DNA of 64,000 bases from Buttiauxella sp. A111 (GCF_014189855.1 NZ_BJFN01000004.1:1-64000), one strand, 5' to 3'; numbered from the stretch's first letter, positions 36,561-47,692 are shown. The notes: generated from the letters alone by a model not told the origin. Numbers and translations: made by a program.

Positions 36561-39500
36561 TTATCCCGTGATAGCTTCCATCGCCTGCAATATGCGCTTA
36601 TCAGAAATCGGGTACGGCGTACCTAATTGCTGTGCAAAGAAGCTGACGCGCAGTTCTTCAATCATCCAGCGGATTTCCAGCACATCGTCGTCAACACGGC
36701 GGGCTGGCGGCAGTTTATTCAGCCACTGCTGCCAGGTTTGCTGAACATGCTCCACTTTCAGCATTTGCACGCGATCGCGATGCGGATCGACCGCCATTTT
36801 CTCGAGGCGTTTCTCAATAGCGTTCAGATAACGCAGCGTATCGCCAAGACGTTTGTAGCCATTCCCGGTGACAAAACCGCGATACACCAGGCCGCTCATC
36901 TGCGCTTTCACATCCGACAGACCCAATGCCATGCTCATATCCACGCGCCCTTTGAGGCGTTTGTTGATATTGAATACCGCCGTCAGGATTTGTTCGACCT
37001 GCTTCGCAATTTCCACCACCGTGTCGTTAAGTTCGGCGCGCACTTTTTCATGCAGTGCAGCAAAGCCCTCCTCGCTCCACACTGGCCCGCCTGCCTGAGC
37101 AATCAGCTTATCAACGCCGCAAGAAATACAATCGTCGATCAAATCCAGCACTTTGCCGTACGGGTTAAAGTACAGGCCGAGTTTGGCTTTGTTCGGCAGT
37201 TTTTCATGCAGATATTTAATCGGTGATGGAATATTCAGCAGCAACAAACGGCGTAAACCGCGCCACATCGCCTGTTGCTGTTCGAGCGGATTATCAAACA
37301 GCTTGATTGCCACGCTCTCTTTTTCATCCACCAGCGCCGGGAACGCCTTCATGCGGTAATTGCCACGTTTTTGCTCGTAGCTTTCCGGCAATGAACCGAA
37401 ACTCCAGATATGCAAACCACTTTGTTCGATGCCGTCGTCTGCCACCGCCGAGAGTGTTTGCTGGACTTTATCTTTCAGGCCACCTTTCAACTCGGTGAGA
37501 TCTTTACCCTCTTTGAGTTTTTTGTTGTGCTCATCAACCACGCGGAAGGTCATTTTCAGGTGATCGGGCACCTGATCCCAATGCCAGTCTTCGCGGTCGA
37601 TGGTGATGCCGGACATGCGGCGGAATTCACGTTCTAAACTTTCCAGTAATGGCAATTCCAGCGGCGTGGCGCGGCCTAAAAAAGCTTCGGCGTAGTTTGG
37701 CGCAGGGACAAAGTTGCGGCGCACAGGTTTTGGCAGCGACTTAATCAGCGCAATCACCAGTTCGCGGCGCACACCGGGAATTTGCCACTCGAAACCGGCC
37801 TCTTCAACCTGGTTTAGCAGCGGCAGCGGAATATGCACCGTCACGCCATCGGCGTCTGCGCCCGGTTCAAACTGATATGTCAGGCGCAGCTTGAGATTCC
37901 CCTGATGCCAGAAGTTCGGGTAGTCGAGTTTACTGACTGTTTCCGCGCCCTCTTTTATCAACATGCTCTTTTCGAAATTGAGCAGGTCCGGCGTCTCTTT
38001 ACTGGCTTTCTTCCACCAGTTGTCAAAATGGCGGGCAGTAATGACGTCGAGAGCGATACGCTGATCGTAAAACTCAAACAGCGTGTCGTCGTCCACCAGA
38101 ATGTCGCGGCGACGGGACTTATGCTCAAGTTCTTCAATTTCGTTGCGCAGTTTGAGGTTATCGCGGAAGAACGCGTGGCGTGTCTGCCAGTCACCTTCAA
38201 CTAAAGCATGGCGAATAAACAGCTCACGGCACAGCGCCGGGTCAATCTGGCTGTAGTTCACACTGCGGGCTGCCACAATCGGCAAACCGTAAAGCGTGAC
38301 TTTTTCCGTCGCCATCACCGCGCCCTGCGATTTCTCCCAGTGCGGTTCGCTGTAAGAGCGTTTTAGCAGATGCTGAGCCAGCGGTTCCACCCACTCCGGG
38401 TCGATACGCGCGGCAATGCGCCCCCACAGGCGGCTGGTTTCCACCAGTTCGGCAACCATCGTCCATTTTGGCGGTTTCTTGAATAAACCGGAGCCAGGGA
38501 AGATGGAGAAGCGTGCGTTACGTGCGCCGGTGTATTCCTGTTTATCGGCATCTTTCTGGCCGATATGTGAAAGCAAACCGGTCAGCAATGCGCAGTGAAC
38601 GGAGCGGAAATCAGAAGGTTCGCTATTAATCGGCAAGCCTAACTCTTTCACCACCTGGCGCAACTGGGTGTAAATGTCCTGCCATTCGCGAACGCGCAGG
38701 TAGTTCAGGTAATCAAGTTTGCACTGGCGGCGGAACTGGTTAGACGATAGCTCTTTTTGCTGTTCACCGAGGTAGTTCCATAAATTCACATACGCCAGGA
38801 AGTCAGATTCTTTGTCATGGAAGCGACGATGTTTTTCATCCGACGCCTGCTGTTTGTCCATCGGACGCTCACGCGGATCCTGAATAGACAGGCCTGCGGT
38901 AATGATCATGACTTCACGCACACAACCAAATTTCTGCGCTTCCAGCACCATACGCGCCAGACGCGGGTCGACAGGCAACTGCGAAAGCTGGCGGCCAAGC
39001 GGCGTGAGTTTATACACGCTAAGGTCGGCATCGCTGGTGATAGCACCCAGCTCTTCGAGCAGGCGCACACCATCCTGAATATTGCGCTTATCCGGTGCTT
39101 CGACGAACGGGAATGCGGCGATATCACCCAGGCCAAGCGCAGTCATTTGCAAAATAACGGACGCCAGGTTGGTGCGCAGGATTTCCGGGTCGGTAAATTC
39201 CGGGCGCGACAGGAAATCGTCTTCGGAATAAAGACGAATACAGATCCCGTCAGAAACACGTCCGCAACGGCCTTTACGCTGGTTTGCCGAGGCCTGTGAA
39301 ACCGGTTCAATCGGCAAGCGCTGCACTTTGGTGCGATAGCTATAACGGCTGATACGCGCGGTGCCGGGATCGATAACGTATTTAATGCCAGGCACAGTCA
39401 GCGAGGTTTCAGCCACGTTGGTTGCCAGCACAATGCGCCGTCCAACATGTGACTGGAAGACGCGGTTTTGCTCGCTATTCGATAAACGTGCATACAGCGG

Positions 39501-40460
39501 CAGCACTTCGGTGTGTGGTAAATTCAGCTTGTTTAGGGCATCAGCGGTGTCACGAATCTCGCGCTCACCGCTCATGAAAATCAGAATGTCTCCGGCGCTT
39601 TCATGGCCGAGTTCATCGACTGCATCAAAAATCGCCTGCAACTGGTCACGATCGGTATCGTCGGCATCTTCAACCATCGGGCGGTAACGCACTTCCACCG
39701 GGAAGGTACGGCCTGAAACTTCGATGATGGGCGCATTATTGAAATGACGCGAGAAGCGTTCCGGGTCAATGGTCGCAGACGTGATAATAATTTTCAGGTC
39801 CGGGCGCTTCGGTAACAGTTCACGCAAATAGCCCAACAGGAAATCAATGTTCAGGCTGCGTTCGTGCGCTTCATCGATGATGATGGTGTCGTACTGCATC
39901 AACAGGCGGTCTTGTTGAATTTCTGCCAGCAGGATGCCGTCGGTCATCAGCTTGACCATGGTGTTTTCACTGACATGGTCAGTAAAACGCACCTTATAGC
40001 CCACACATCCGCCCGGTTCAGTTTGCAGTTCTTCCGCAATACGGTTCGCAACGGTTCGCGCCGCCAAACGACGAGGCTGCGTGTGGCCAATCAAGCCTTT
40101 AACGCCGCGCCCCAGTTCCATGCAGATTTTGGGCAGCTGTGTGGTTTTACCCGAACCGGTTTCCCCGGCCACGATAACCACCTGGTGGTCACGAATGGCT
40201 TCGAGAATGTCCTGTTTTTTCTGACTGACAGGCAGATTTTCCGGATAAGTAATCTTAGGCCGCGACGCTTCGCGTAGCAGAACCTTACCCGCAGCCGCTT
40301 CGATTTCCACAGCCAGTGAATCAAACACGGCTTGCTGCGATTCAGGATTTTTCACCTTCTTCGCGCCATGCAAACGGCGAGAGAAGCGTTGTCTGTCGCG
40401 TAGCATTAGCCCGTCGAGGCGAGAGAATAATGAGGACAGTGAGGGTTTTATGTTTTCCAT
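36561..40460 (-). CDS. hrpA: ATP-dependent RNA helicase HrpA
   Basis: From ATG 40460 (MENIKPSLSSLFSRLDGLM) the product is 1299 residues, the size of E. coli HrpA (1300); an upstream ATG at 40508 would add 16 residues not seen in the family. DEAH-box motifs are present: GETGSGKTT near 100, TQPRR, DEAH near 195, SATID, and QRKGRCGR (motif VI). HrpA unwinds RNA and in E. coli acts in mRNA processing of fimbrial transcripts and in resolving stalled or collided ribosomes. It is divergent from azoR, the same pair as in E. coli. Confidence 0.97.
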   Translation of the reverse strand: MENIKPSLSSLFSRLDGLMLRDRQRFSRRLHGAKKVKNPESQQAVFDSLAVEIEAAAGKVLLREASRPKITYPENLPVSQKKQDILEAIRDHQVVIVAGETGSGKTTQLPKICMELGRGVKGLIGHTQPRRLAARTVANRIAEELQTEPGGCVGYKVRFTDHVSENTMVKLMTDGILLAEIQQDRLLMQYDTIIIDEAHERSLNIDFLLGYLRELLPKRPDLKIIITSATIDPERFSRHFNNAPIIEVSGRTFPVEVRYRPMVEDADDTDRDQLQAIFDAVDELGHESAGDILIFMSGEREIRDTADALNKLNLPHTEVLPLYARLSNSEQNRVFQSHVGRRIVLATNVAETSLTVPGIKYVIDPGTARISRYSYRTKVQRLPIEPVSQASANQRKGRCGRVSDGICIRLYSEDDFLSRPEFTDPEILRTNLASVILQMTALGLGDIAAFPFVEAPDKRNIQDGVRLLEELGAITSDADLSVYKLTPLGRQLSQLPVDPRLARMVLEAQKFGCVREVMIITAGLSIQDPRERPMDKQQASDEKHRRFHDKESDFLAYVNLWNYLGEQQKELSSNQFRRQCKLDYLNYLRVREWQDIYTQLRQVVKELGLPINSEPSDFRSVHCALLTGLLSHIGQKDADKQEYTGARNARFSIFPGSGLFKKPPKWTMVAELVETSRLWGRIAARIDPEWVEPLAQHLLKRSYSEPHWEKSQGAVMATEKVTLYGLPIVAARSVNYSQIDPALCRELFIRHALVEGDWQTRHAFFRDNLKLRNEIEELEHKSRRRDILVDDDTLFEFYDQRIALDVITARHFDNWWKKASKETPDLLNFEKSMLIKEGAETVSKLDYPNFWHQGNLKLRLTYQFEPGADADGVTVHIPLPLLNQVEEAGFEWQIPGVRRELVIALIKSLPKPVRRNFVPAPNYAEAFLGRATPLELPLLESLEREFRRMSGITIDREDWHWDQVPDHLKMTFRVVDEHNKKLKEGKDLTELKGGLKDKVQQTLSAVADDGIEQSGLHIWSFGSLPESYEQKRGNYRMKAFPALVDEKESVAIKLFDNPLEQQQAMWRGLRRLLLLNIPSPIKYLHEKLPNKAKLGLYFNPYGKVLDLIDDCISCGVDKLIAQAGGPVWSEEGFAALHEKVRAELNDTVVEIAKQVEQILTAVFNINKRLKGRVDMSMALGLSDVKAQMSGLVYRGFVTGNGYKRLGDTLRYLNAIEKRLEKMAVDPHRDRVQMLKVEHVQQTWQQWLNKLPPARRVDDDVLEIRWMIEELRVSFFAQQLGTPYPISDKRILQAMEAITG

Positions 40461-40606
40461 TGCGTAATCATCACGGCAGCGCACTGCCTGGTAAGTCTGT
40501 TTTATCAATTAGCGCTAGATTAGCACATTGCACCTTTTGACGCCTTGTTCAATAAAATCGAACATAGAGTTCGATATATTGCGCTATCACTGCAATCGGA
40601 TTGTGA

Positions 40607-41272
<666 letters not shown>

Positions 41273-41305
41273 TTCCTCGTCATCATTGACCGGGTAAAAC
41301 GATTC

Positions 41306-41340
41306 AAAAAACGGCAAATATCATGTTTGCCGTTTTTTTA
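41306..41340 (+). terminator. Rho-independent terminator of azoR
   Basis: A-rich left arm with AACGGCAAA and right arm TTTGCCGTT leading into TTTTTT, 34 bp after the azoR stop. Confidence 0.92.
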
Positions 41341-41411
41341 TTGTTTCAGGCCGGAAAACTTAGCTTATTCAGCGCCTGTTGCAACAAAGACCTTTATTTC
41401 CCCAGGTAAAT

Positions 41412-42323
41412 CTATCCAAACTTACGTGTGCCCACCACGCAGCAAATCACCCCAAATGTAATGACCACCATTTGCAAACTCACTGTTTCGTGAAGGAGTG
41501 TCGCCGAAAGTGCGAGACCAAAGAATGGCTGAAGCAATTGTAACTGCCCTACCGCAGCAATTCCGCCAACGGCGAGGCCTTTATACCAGAAAATAAAGCC
41601 TATCAGCATACTAAAAATTGATACGTAACCCAGCCCAAGCCAGGCCGGAGTACCAATGTTATTGAAGGTGACTGGCAGGGTTGCAAACGAGGCTATCAGC
41701 ATAAAAGGAAGTGAAATCAGTAACGCCCAACTGATGACCTGCCAGCCACCAAGAGTCCTCGAGAGTTTTGCGCCCTCTGCGTAACCCAGGCCGCAAACCA
41801 CCACGGATGCCAGCATTAATAAATCCCCAACCAGCGACACGGCCAGGCTTTGGTAAAGGGCGAAACCCACGACCAGCAGGCTACCCATAATCGAAAATAT
41901 CCAGAACGCCAGATGTGGACGCTCGCCGCCACGGAGCACACCAAAGATAGCCGTAGCCAACGGTAAAAGACCGAGAAACACAATTGAGTGAGCAGATGTG
42001 ACGTGTTGTAGTGCGATGGCTGTCAGCAACGGAAAACCGATGACCACACCGATCGCGACAATAACCAACGAGAAAATTTGGGATGCCAACGGGCGCTTTT
42101 CCCTGAAGCTTAACAGCAGAATCAGCGCCAGTACGCCTGCAATAGATGCCCTTGCAAAAGTCAGGAAAAAGGGATCGATCTCCAGTACCGCCAGACGGGT
42201 TGCCGGAAGCGATCCGCTAAAAATAACCACGCCAATCAGGCCATTTATCCATCCCGAGAACGAACCCGATTCCTTTTTGTTCACCACTGTATTAACCACG
42301 TTGACCTCATACCCGTCAGACAA
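41412..42323 (-). CDS. EamA/DMT family membrane exporter
   Basis: The 303-residue protein has about ten hydrophobic segments in two repeated EamA halves (for example GWINGLIGVVIFSGSLPATR and, in the second half, WLGLGYVSIFSMLIGFIFWY), typical of drug/metabolite transporters such as RhaT-like and amino-acid exporters. It is divergent from a MocR-type regulator with a 30-bp palindrome between the two starts. This arrangement is common for exporters of pyridoxal-related or amino compounds controlled by the adjacent MocR protein. The true substrate is unknown. The start might be a few codons later than 42323. Confidence 0.85.
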   Translation of the reverse strand: MSDGYEVNVVNTVVNKKESGSFSGWINGLIGVVIFSGSLPATRLAVLEIDPFFLTFARASIAGVLALILLLSFREKRPLASQIFSLVIVAIGVVIGFPLLTAIALQHVTSAHSIVFLGLLPLATAIFGVLRGGERPHLAFWIFSIMGSLLVVGFALYQSLAVSLVGDLLMLASVVVCGLGYAEGAKLSRTLGGWQVISWALLISLPFMLIASFATLPVTFNNIGTPAWLGLGYVSIFSMLIGFIFWYKGLAVGGIAAVGQLQLLQPFFGLALSATLLHETVSLQMVVITFGVICCVVGTRKFG

Positions 42324-42377
42324 AAAAGAGAAACCATCGTTTCTCGTTCATAGACACGCGGGATAATAGTCGCCACA

Positions 42378-42407
42378 ATCCATGACAATCAAAATATTGT
42401 CATGGAT
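42378..42407. promoter_or_regulatory. 30-bp palindromic operator candidate between EamA and MocR genes
   Basis: Perfect 12-bp arms ATCCATGACAAT (42378-42389) and ATTGTCATGGAT (42396-42407) with a 6-bp centre lie in the short divergent spacer, 8 bp before the preferred MocR start. It is the obvious binding site for the dimeric regulator and would block both promoters. Confidence 0.7.
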
Positions 42408-42414
42408 ACATTTA

Positions 42415-43749
42415 ATGAAAGCGCGCTATAAAGCGATTGTTGATGAATTTGCTACGGCTATTCGTTCCGGCAAGCTGCCAGCGGGAACCCGGCTTCCCAC
42501 GCACCGGGAGCTGTCTGCTGAAAAGCAGATTTCACTGGCGACCGCTACGCGCGTGTATGCTGAACTCGCATCCATGGGGCTGGTGAGTGGTGAAACCGGG
42601 CGCGGGACTTTTGTCAGGGAAATTTCCCTTCCCGCCGGGCTGGGTATCGATCAGCAAGCCGTAGCAACAGATGTGCTGGATTTGAACTTTAACTACCCCG
42701 CTCTCCCGGAACAGACTGAGCTACTCCGTGATGCATTACGACAGCTCACCACCACAGGCGACCTTGAAGCCCTGTTGCGCTACCAGCCTCACGCGGGTCG
42801 TCTCAGCGAACGCCAAACGATAGCTAATCATATTGCAAACGCTGGAATTGCACCTTCAGCCGACGATATTCTTATTGTTAACGGTGCACAGCATGGTCTT
42901 GCCGTTACGGTGATGGGGCTTCTGAAACCAGGAGATGTTGTTGCCGTCGATGCACTAACTTACCCAGGTTTTAAGACGCTAGCCGTAGCATTTAATCTGG
43001 AGCTGGAAGCCATTCCTTTTTCACCTGACGGGCCGGACCTCAACGCATTCAGGAAATTGTGCCAGCGCAGGCGTGTACGTGCGGTCTACACGATGCCCAC
43101 CCTACATAATCCGCTGGGATGGGTGCTAAGCAAAAGGCAACGTCAGGAGTTTGTCGCCATTACCAGACAGCATGATCTCCTCATCATAGAAGATGCTGCC
43201 TATGCTTATCTGGCAAGCAGCCCGCCGCCTCCCATCGCCTTTTTAGCGCCTGAGCGAACCATTTATGTCACCGGTTTTTCCAAAAATATTGCGACCGGTC
43301 TGCGCATTGGTGCTGTCGTTTGTCCAGCTCCTTATCGACCTGCGCTGGAACGGGCGATTCGAGCTACAACCTGGAATACTCCATCGCTTATGACGACTCT
43401 CGTGTGCGGCTGGATACAGGATGGAACGGTCAACAAGCTGGAGTCACTCAAAAGGCAGGATGCGCAAAAGCGCCAGAATATTGCCCGAAAGGTGTTTGCT
43501 TCAATGCCGTATATTAGCCATCCGGCATCCTGGTTTATTTGGCTACCGCTGGCTGAAGAAGTGCGAGCTGAAAGTGTAGTTCGTCGCTTATTAGATAAGA
43601 ATATTTCAGTCTCTACCGCCGAGCCCTTCAGCACGTCTCAAAACGTGCCGCACGCCATTCGTATTGCGTTGGGTTCAGTCAGTGAAGAAAGCCTTTACCA
43701 GGCTCTTATTACGGTGCGCGAGACAATTGAATATGAACAATATCGTTAA
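42415..43749 (+). CDS. MocR/PdxR-type regulator: GntR DNA-binding domain fused to aminotransferase fold
   Basis: I prefer ATG 42415 (MKARYKAIVDEFATAI), since a start at 42382 would lie inside the palindromic operator and lacks a ribosome site. The 444-residue product has a GntR winged helix (about 1-70: GTRLPTHRELSAEKQISLATATRVYAEL) and a class I aminotransferase fold with PLP-lysine K290 in GFSKNIATGLRIG. MocR regulators bind PLP or a PLP adduct and act on adjacent genes. The divergent EamA exporter is the likely target. The aminotransferase part is probably non-catalytic. Confidence 0.88.
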   Translation: MKARYKAIVDEFATAIRSGKLPAGTRLPTHRELSAEKQISLATATRVYAELASMGLVSGETGRGTFVREISLPAGLGIDQQAVATDVLDLNFNYPALPEQTELLRDALRQLTTTGDLEALLRYQPHAGRLSERQTIANHIANAGIAPSADDILIVNGAQHGLAVTVMGLLKPGDVVAVDALTYPGFKTLAVAFNLELEAIPFSPDGPDLNAFRKLCQRRRVRAVYTMPTLHNPLGWVLSKRQRQEFVAITRQHDLLIIEDAAYAYLASSPPPPIAFLAPERTIYVTGFSKNIATGLRIGAVVCPAPYRPALERAIRATTWNTPSLMTTLVCGWIQDGTVNKLESLKRQDAQKRQNIARKVFASMPYISHPASWFIWLPLAEEVRAESVVRRLLDKNISVSTAEPFSTSQNVPHAIRIALGSVSEESLYQALITVRETIEYEQYR

Positions 43750-43755
43750 AGGCTT

Positions 43756-44004
43756 CTATAGAAGAATAAATATTAATAAAAAAGAAGAGGCTAAAAAGGT
43801 TAATCCAAACCACTCGGAATAAAGCAACGCAAAAGCAAATAAGCAATTCATCGCCCACCATATGAAGACCCGTTTGCGCAGCCCATTCCAGTCATATTGC
43901 GGATAACAAAATCTTAAAATAATAAAAGTTATCGTCGTCAGAATAATCAAAACGTTTTCATCCGTGAAACGCGGGCAGGAGTTAAGCATAAGTGTGGTTT
44001 TCAC
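43756..44004 (-). CDS. Small hypothetical membrane protein
   Basis: An 82-codon frame from GTG 44004 codes for two or three hydrophobic segments (ENVLIILTTITFIILRF, VFIWWAMNCLFAFALLY, LTFLASSFLLIFILL), a pattern rarely produced by chance. It ends 6 bp from the convergent MocR stop. The ribosome site (TAGG, 9 nt upstream) is weak. I recognise no family. Low GC. It could be a real small membrane protein or a remnant. Confidence 0.45.
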   Translation of the reverse strand: MKTTLMLNSCPRFTDENVLIILTTITFIILRFCYPQYDWNGLRKRVFIWWAMNCLFAFALLYSEWFGLTFLASSFLLIFILL

Positions 44005-44193
44005 TCATTTTGCCTAACAGGGATTTAAAGCAATATTAACTGCGTGGGAATTGTTTTGCAATTAGTGTTATTTAATAAAAATAAGCACAATACATCAATG
44101 AGTTACAGGGGGGGTAATCGAAGAGGATAACACTGGTGAATACAATTGAAATATTATATTCATGAAGCAAATTATATTGCAGGGAAATGAATG
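44005..44193. other. Short AT-rich spacer
   Basis: No gene or repeat recognised. It separates the small membrane-protein frame from the ddc terminator. Confidence 0.4.
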
Positions 44194-44225
44194 AGTCATT
44201 GGGTGGTATTAACCACCCAATGACT
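44194..44225 (-). terminator. Terminator of dat-ddc operon
   Basis: Perfect 14-bp arms AGTCATTGGGTGGT and ACCACCCAATGACT with a 4-nt loop begin 6 nt after the ddc stop. It is preceded by an A-rich stretch and followed by CATTCATTT on the minus strand. Confidence 0.85.
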
Positions 44226-44231
44226 TTTAAC

Positions 44232-45713
44232 TTAATTTGCCAGCAATGGCTGTGCGGTCTTCTCAACTAACGCAAGCAGGAGTTTAATATCCTCGAGCGT
44301 AACAATTGGGTTCAGCAACGTCATTTTCAGGCAGGTAACACCGTTATGTTCCGTGACGCCGACGTTGGCACGACCGGAATCCAACAATGCATCACCAATT
44401 TTCTGGTTCAGCAGCGCAATAGCCGCATCATCACTGGCAGCTAACTGCTCAGGACGGAAACGGAACAATACGCTCGCCAGTTGTGGTTTCATCACCAGTT
44501 CCAGAGACGGCTGTTCAGCCACGTACTGTGCAACTTGCTGCGCGAGTGTCACACCGTGATCGATGATTGCGGCATACTGCTTCTGACCCAACGCTTCCAG
44601 ACCCATCCACAGTTTCAGTGCGTCGAAACGACGAGTTGTCTGCAAAGATTTAGACACCAGATTTGGCACGCCAGCTTCTTCATCGAACTCAGAGTTCAGG
44701 TAAGCCGCCTGATAGCGCATCAATTCATAGTGACGGGCTTCTTTTAACAAGAATGCGCCACAGCTGATGGTCTGGAAGAATTGTTTATGGAAGTCCAGAG
44801 TAATGGAATCCACTAATTCAATGCCGTCCAGATAGTCACGATATTTCTCGGACATCAGCAACGCCCCTCCCCACGCTGCATCAACGTGCACCCAAATCTG
44901 GTGCTGCGCGGCAAAGGTCGCAATTTCACGCAATGGGTCGATTGCACCCGCATCGGTCGTACCGGCTGTCGCGACAATCGCCAGAATTTGCTCACCATTG
45001 GCTTGCGCCTGCGCCACTTTCTCACGCAGATCGTTGAAATCCATGCGTGCAAATTCGTCGGTTTTCACAAGCGTAACAGACTGGTATCCGAGGCCCATCA
45101 AAGCCATGTTCTTCTGCACCGAGAAATGGGCATTTTCAGAACACAGAACTTTAATCTTTCTCAGATCACCGATCAGACCATCCTGCTGGATGGAGTGACC
45201 CTGACGGGCAAAGAACGCGTCACGCGCCAGCATCAGCCCCATCAGGTTACTTTGGGTGCCGCCACTGGTGAATACACCCGCGTCGCCTGCCTGATAACCC
45301 ACTTGAGCACGCAGCCATTCAATCAGCTTCATCTCGATGATGGTCGCTGATGGGCTTTGATCCCAGGAATCCATGCTCTGGTTGGTGGCGTTGATCAGCA
45401 CTTCAGCCGCCTGGCTGATGACCAGACTTGGGCAGTGCAAATGCGCGACACACTGCGGATGATGTACCGACAGGCTGTCTTTCAAGAAGAACTCAATGGC
45501 ACGTTCAATAGCAGCCTGGTTGCCCAGGCCCTGCGGATTAAAATCCAGTTGAATGCGCTCACGCAGTTCAGCAACGCTTTTGCCCTGATACATCTCAGGT
45601 TGCTGTAGCCACTGCACAACAGCCGCACTGGTCTGCGCAATCGCCTGCTGGTAGGCTTCCGTGCTTTGCGCAGAGCCTGCCAGAATCGGGTTTAAATCAG
45701 ACATTGTGGTCAT
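44232..45713 (-). CDS. ddc: L-2,4-diaminobutyrate decarboxylase
   Basis: The 493-residue PLP group II decarboxylase converts L-2,4-diaminobutyrate to 1,3-diaminopropane. Visible: FTSGGTQSNLMGLMLARD, the PLP-aspartate in HVDAAWGGALL, and PLP-lysine K310 in TLDFHKQFFQ. Size and wording match Ddc of Acinetobacter and enterobacteria rather than glutamate decarboxylase. It starts 9 bp after dat, which makes the substrate, so they form one operon. The start may be the second ATG (MSDLNPIL, 3 codons later). A strong terminator follows. Confidence 0.93.
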   Translation of the reverse strand: MTTMSDLNPILAGSAQSTEAYQQAIAQTSAAVVQWLQQPEMYQGKSVAELRERIQLDFNPQGLGNQAAIERAIEFFLKDSLSVHHPQCVAHLHCPSLVISQAAEVLINATNQSMDSWDQSPSATIIEMKLIEWLRAQVGYQAGDAGVFTSGGTQSNLMGLMLARDAFFARQGHSIQQDGLIGDLRKIKVLCSENAHFSVQKNMALMGLGYQSVTLVKTDEFARMDFNDLREKVAQAQANGEQILAIVATAGTTDAGAIDPLREIATFAAQHQIWVHVDAAWGGALLMSEKYRDYLDGIELVDSITLDFHKQFFQTISCGAFLLKEARHYELMRYQAAYLNSEFDEEAGVPNLVSKSLQTTRRFDALKLWMGLEALGQKQYAAIIDHGVTLAQQVAQYVAEQPSLELVMKPQLASVLFRFRPEQLAASDDAAIALLNQKIGDALLDSGRANVGVTEHNGVTCLKMTLLNPIVTLEDIKLLLALVEKTAQPLLAN

Positions 45714-45722
45714 TCACTCCAC

Positions 45723-47108
45723 TCAAACAGGTTTGATGCCGGACGCCAACAGCGCCTGCTCAAATTTGTCGAGGAAAATAGCCAGCTCATCGTTGGTGAT
45801 CAGCAGGGATGGCAGCAGACGCAGTACGCAACCGTTACGGCCACCACGCTCCAGAATCAGGCCAGCTTTGAAGCAGTTTTTCTGCAGCAATGCGGACAAC
45901 TCAGCGTCAGCCGGGTAGCAACCCATATGATCTTTCGCTTCGTTTGGTTTAACAATCTCAATACCGATCATTAAGCCCAGACCACGAACCTGGCCAATAA
46001 CCGGGTAACGTTTTTGCAGATCAGCCAGTTTGCTTTTCAGCCACTCGCCCTGTGCTGCAACTTTGTCAGCAATCTTGTTTTCTGTCAGATGCTTCAGCGT
46101 GGTCAAGCCGGTTGCCATCGCCAGTTGGTTACCGCGGAAAGTGCCGGTGTGGTGGCCTGGTGACCATGCATCGAACTCTTTCTTGATACCCAGCACTGCC
46201 AGTGGCAAGCCGCCACCCACTGCTTTAGACATCACGATAATGTCCGGCTCAATGCCAGCGTGTTCGTAGGCAAACAGTTTACCGGTACGGCAGAAACCAG
46301 CCTGCACTTCATCGATGATCAGCAAAATGCCGTGTTCCTGGGTCACTTTGCGAATGCGCTGCAACCACTCTTTCGGCGCCGGGTTAACGCCGCCTTCACC
46401 CTGAACCGCTTCCAGAATGACAGCCGCAGGTTTGCGCACGCCACTCTCAACGTCGTTGATCAGGTTTTCGAAGTAATAGGTTAGTGCTTTAACGCCAGCT
46501 TCACCGCCAATACCCAGCGGGCAGCGGTACTGATGCGGGTAAGGCATGAATTGAACTTCAGGCATCATACCGTCGACAGCTTCTTTCGGAGACAGGTTGC
46601 CTGTCACAGAAAGTGCGCCGTGAGTCATGCCGTGATAGCCGCCGGAGAAGCTGATAATGCCTGCACGGCCTGTCACTTTCTTAGCCAGTTTCAGCGCCGC
46701 TTCAACGGCATCTGCACCAGATGGGCCGGTGAATTGCAGGCAATATTCTTTACCCTGTCCAGGCAATAAAGAGAGAAGATATTCGGAGAACTGGTCTTTC
46801 AACGGCGTGGTCAGATCCAGTGTATGTAACGGCAAGCCGCTAGTAATGACATTTTGGATGCTTTGCAGCACGTCAGGGTGGTTATGTCCAAGAGCAAGTG
46901 TACCTGCCCCCGCAAGGCAATCAAGATATTGATTATTCTCAACATCGGTGATCCAAACACCATTGGCTTTCGCAATTGCAAAAGGCAATTTACGTGGATA
47001 ACTCCTAACATTCGATTCAAATTCAGCTTGTCTTGCTAAATAGGTTTCATTATTTCCGTTTAATGAATTCGCACCTAAACTGTCAATACGGACTTTATCC
47101 GTCATCAT
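45723..47108 (-). CDS. dat: L-2,4-diaminobutyrate:2-oxoglutarate aminotransferase
   Basis: The 461-residue class III aminotransferase makes L-2,4-diaminobutyrate from aspartate semialdehyde and glutamate. Motifs: [15 protein letters not shown], the PLP-binding [11 protein letters not shown], and PLP-lysine K295 in [23 protein letters not shown] precedes two consecutive ATG codons; the second (47105) has better spacing. First gene of dat-ddc. In other bacteria the pair provides 1,3-diaminopropane, a polyamine; diaminobutyrate can also feed ectoine or siderophore routes, but no such genes are here. Confidence 0.93.
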   Translation of the reverse strand: MMTDKVRIDSLGANSLNGNNETYLARQAEFESNVRSYPRKLPFAIAKANGVWITDVENNQYLDCLAGAGTLALGHNHPDVLQSIQNVITSGLPLHTLDLTTPLKDQFSEYLLSLLPGQGKEYCLQFTGPSGADAVEAALKLAKKVTGRAGIISFSGGYHGMTHGALSVTGNLSPKEAVDGMMPEVQFMPYPHQYRCPLGIGGEAGVKALTYYFENLINDVESGVRKPAAVILEAVQGEGGVNPAPKEWLQRIRKVTQEHGILLIIDEVQAGFCRTGKLFAYEHAGIEPDIIVMSKAVGGGLPLAVLGIKKEFDAWSPGHHTGTFRGNQLAMATGLTTLKHLTENKIADKVAAQGEWLKSKLADLQKRYPVIGQVRGLGLMIGIEIVKPNEAKDHMGCYPADAELSALLQKNCFKAGLILERGGRNGCVLRLLPSLLITNDELAIFLDKFEQALLASGIKPV

Positions 47109-47692
47109 ATCTCTCCTACAACTGCTAACTCGTTAATTTCGCAGCTGATTAAATGAATTAGAAAAACTAAGCACCTGTAAAAATCGCGGCCAATATAGGT
47201 TCTTTTTGCTCTCTGCTCAATAATTTATTTGTTCGATTTCTTAATGTTTCTGATTTGTAATACTTCCGAAAAACAGTGTAAAGATCGGCAACTGACCGCT
47301 CATGCTACAAAGAGAATGTTACACAGAGATTAAAGCGGTTAAAAAACAAATTATCAGCATTATATATAGGTTTTCGCGCTGTTCATGTGGGAGGTTACGG
47401 GAAGGTTTCAGGCGCTAAAACAGGCAAAATTACACATTTCAACAGACAAGTACTTTCTCAAGTGAAATCAATCTATAAAGAAGATAAGAGGAAGGGTTAA
47501 ATAGAATAAAAATGAAGCACATCAATGATGTTTAATCGGTTGTTAACATATTTATATTTAAACACTTACAGCAATACAATTTAATAACACCCAAACGCAA
47601 TGCCCACTCAGGTGAGCAACGGTCTTTTCCAATGTTCAAGGATTACCGCCGCACGCCTGATTGGATCGCCATCGCTCATGATGCTTTTCGCT
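47109..47692. other. Promoter region of dat-ddc, no gene seen
   Basis: A 584-bp AT-rich stretch without a convincing reading frame, RNA gene or repeat. It must contain the dat promoter near 47109-47300. A 60-codon minus-strand frame at 47608-47790 overlaps the next gene in another frame and looks like chance. Confidence 0.4.

Noticed and set aside
42382..42414. Upstream ATG of the MocR gene
   Set aside because: It falls inside the perfect palindrome and has no ribosome site; 42415 fits the family better.
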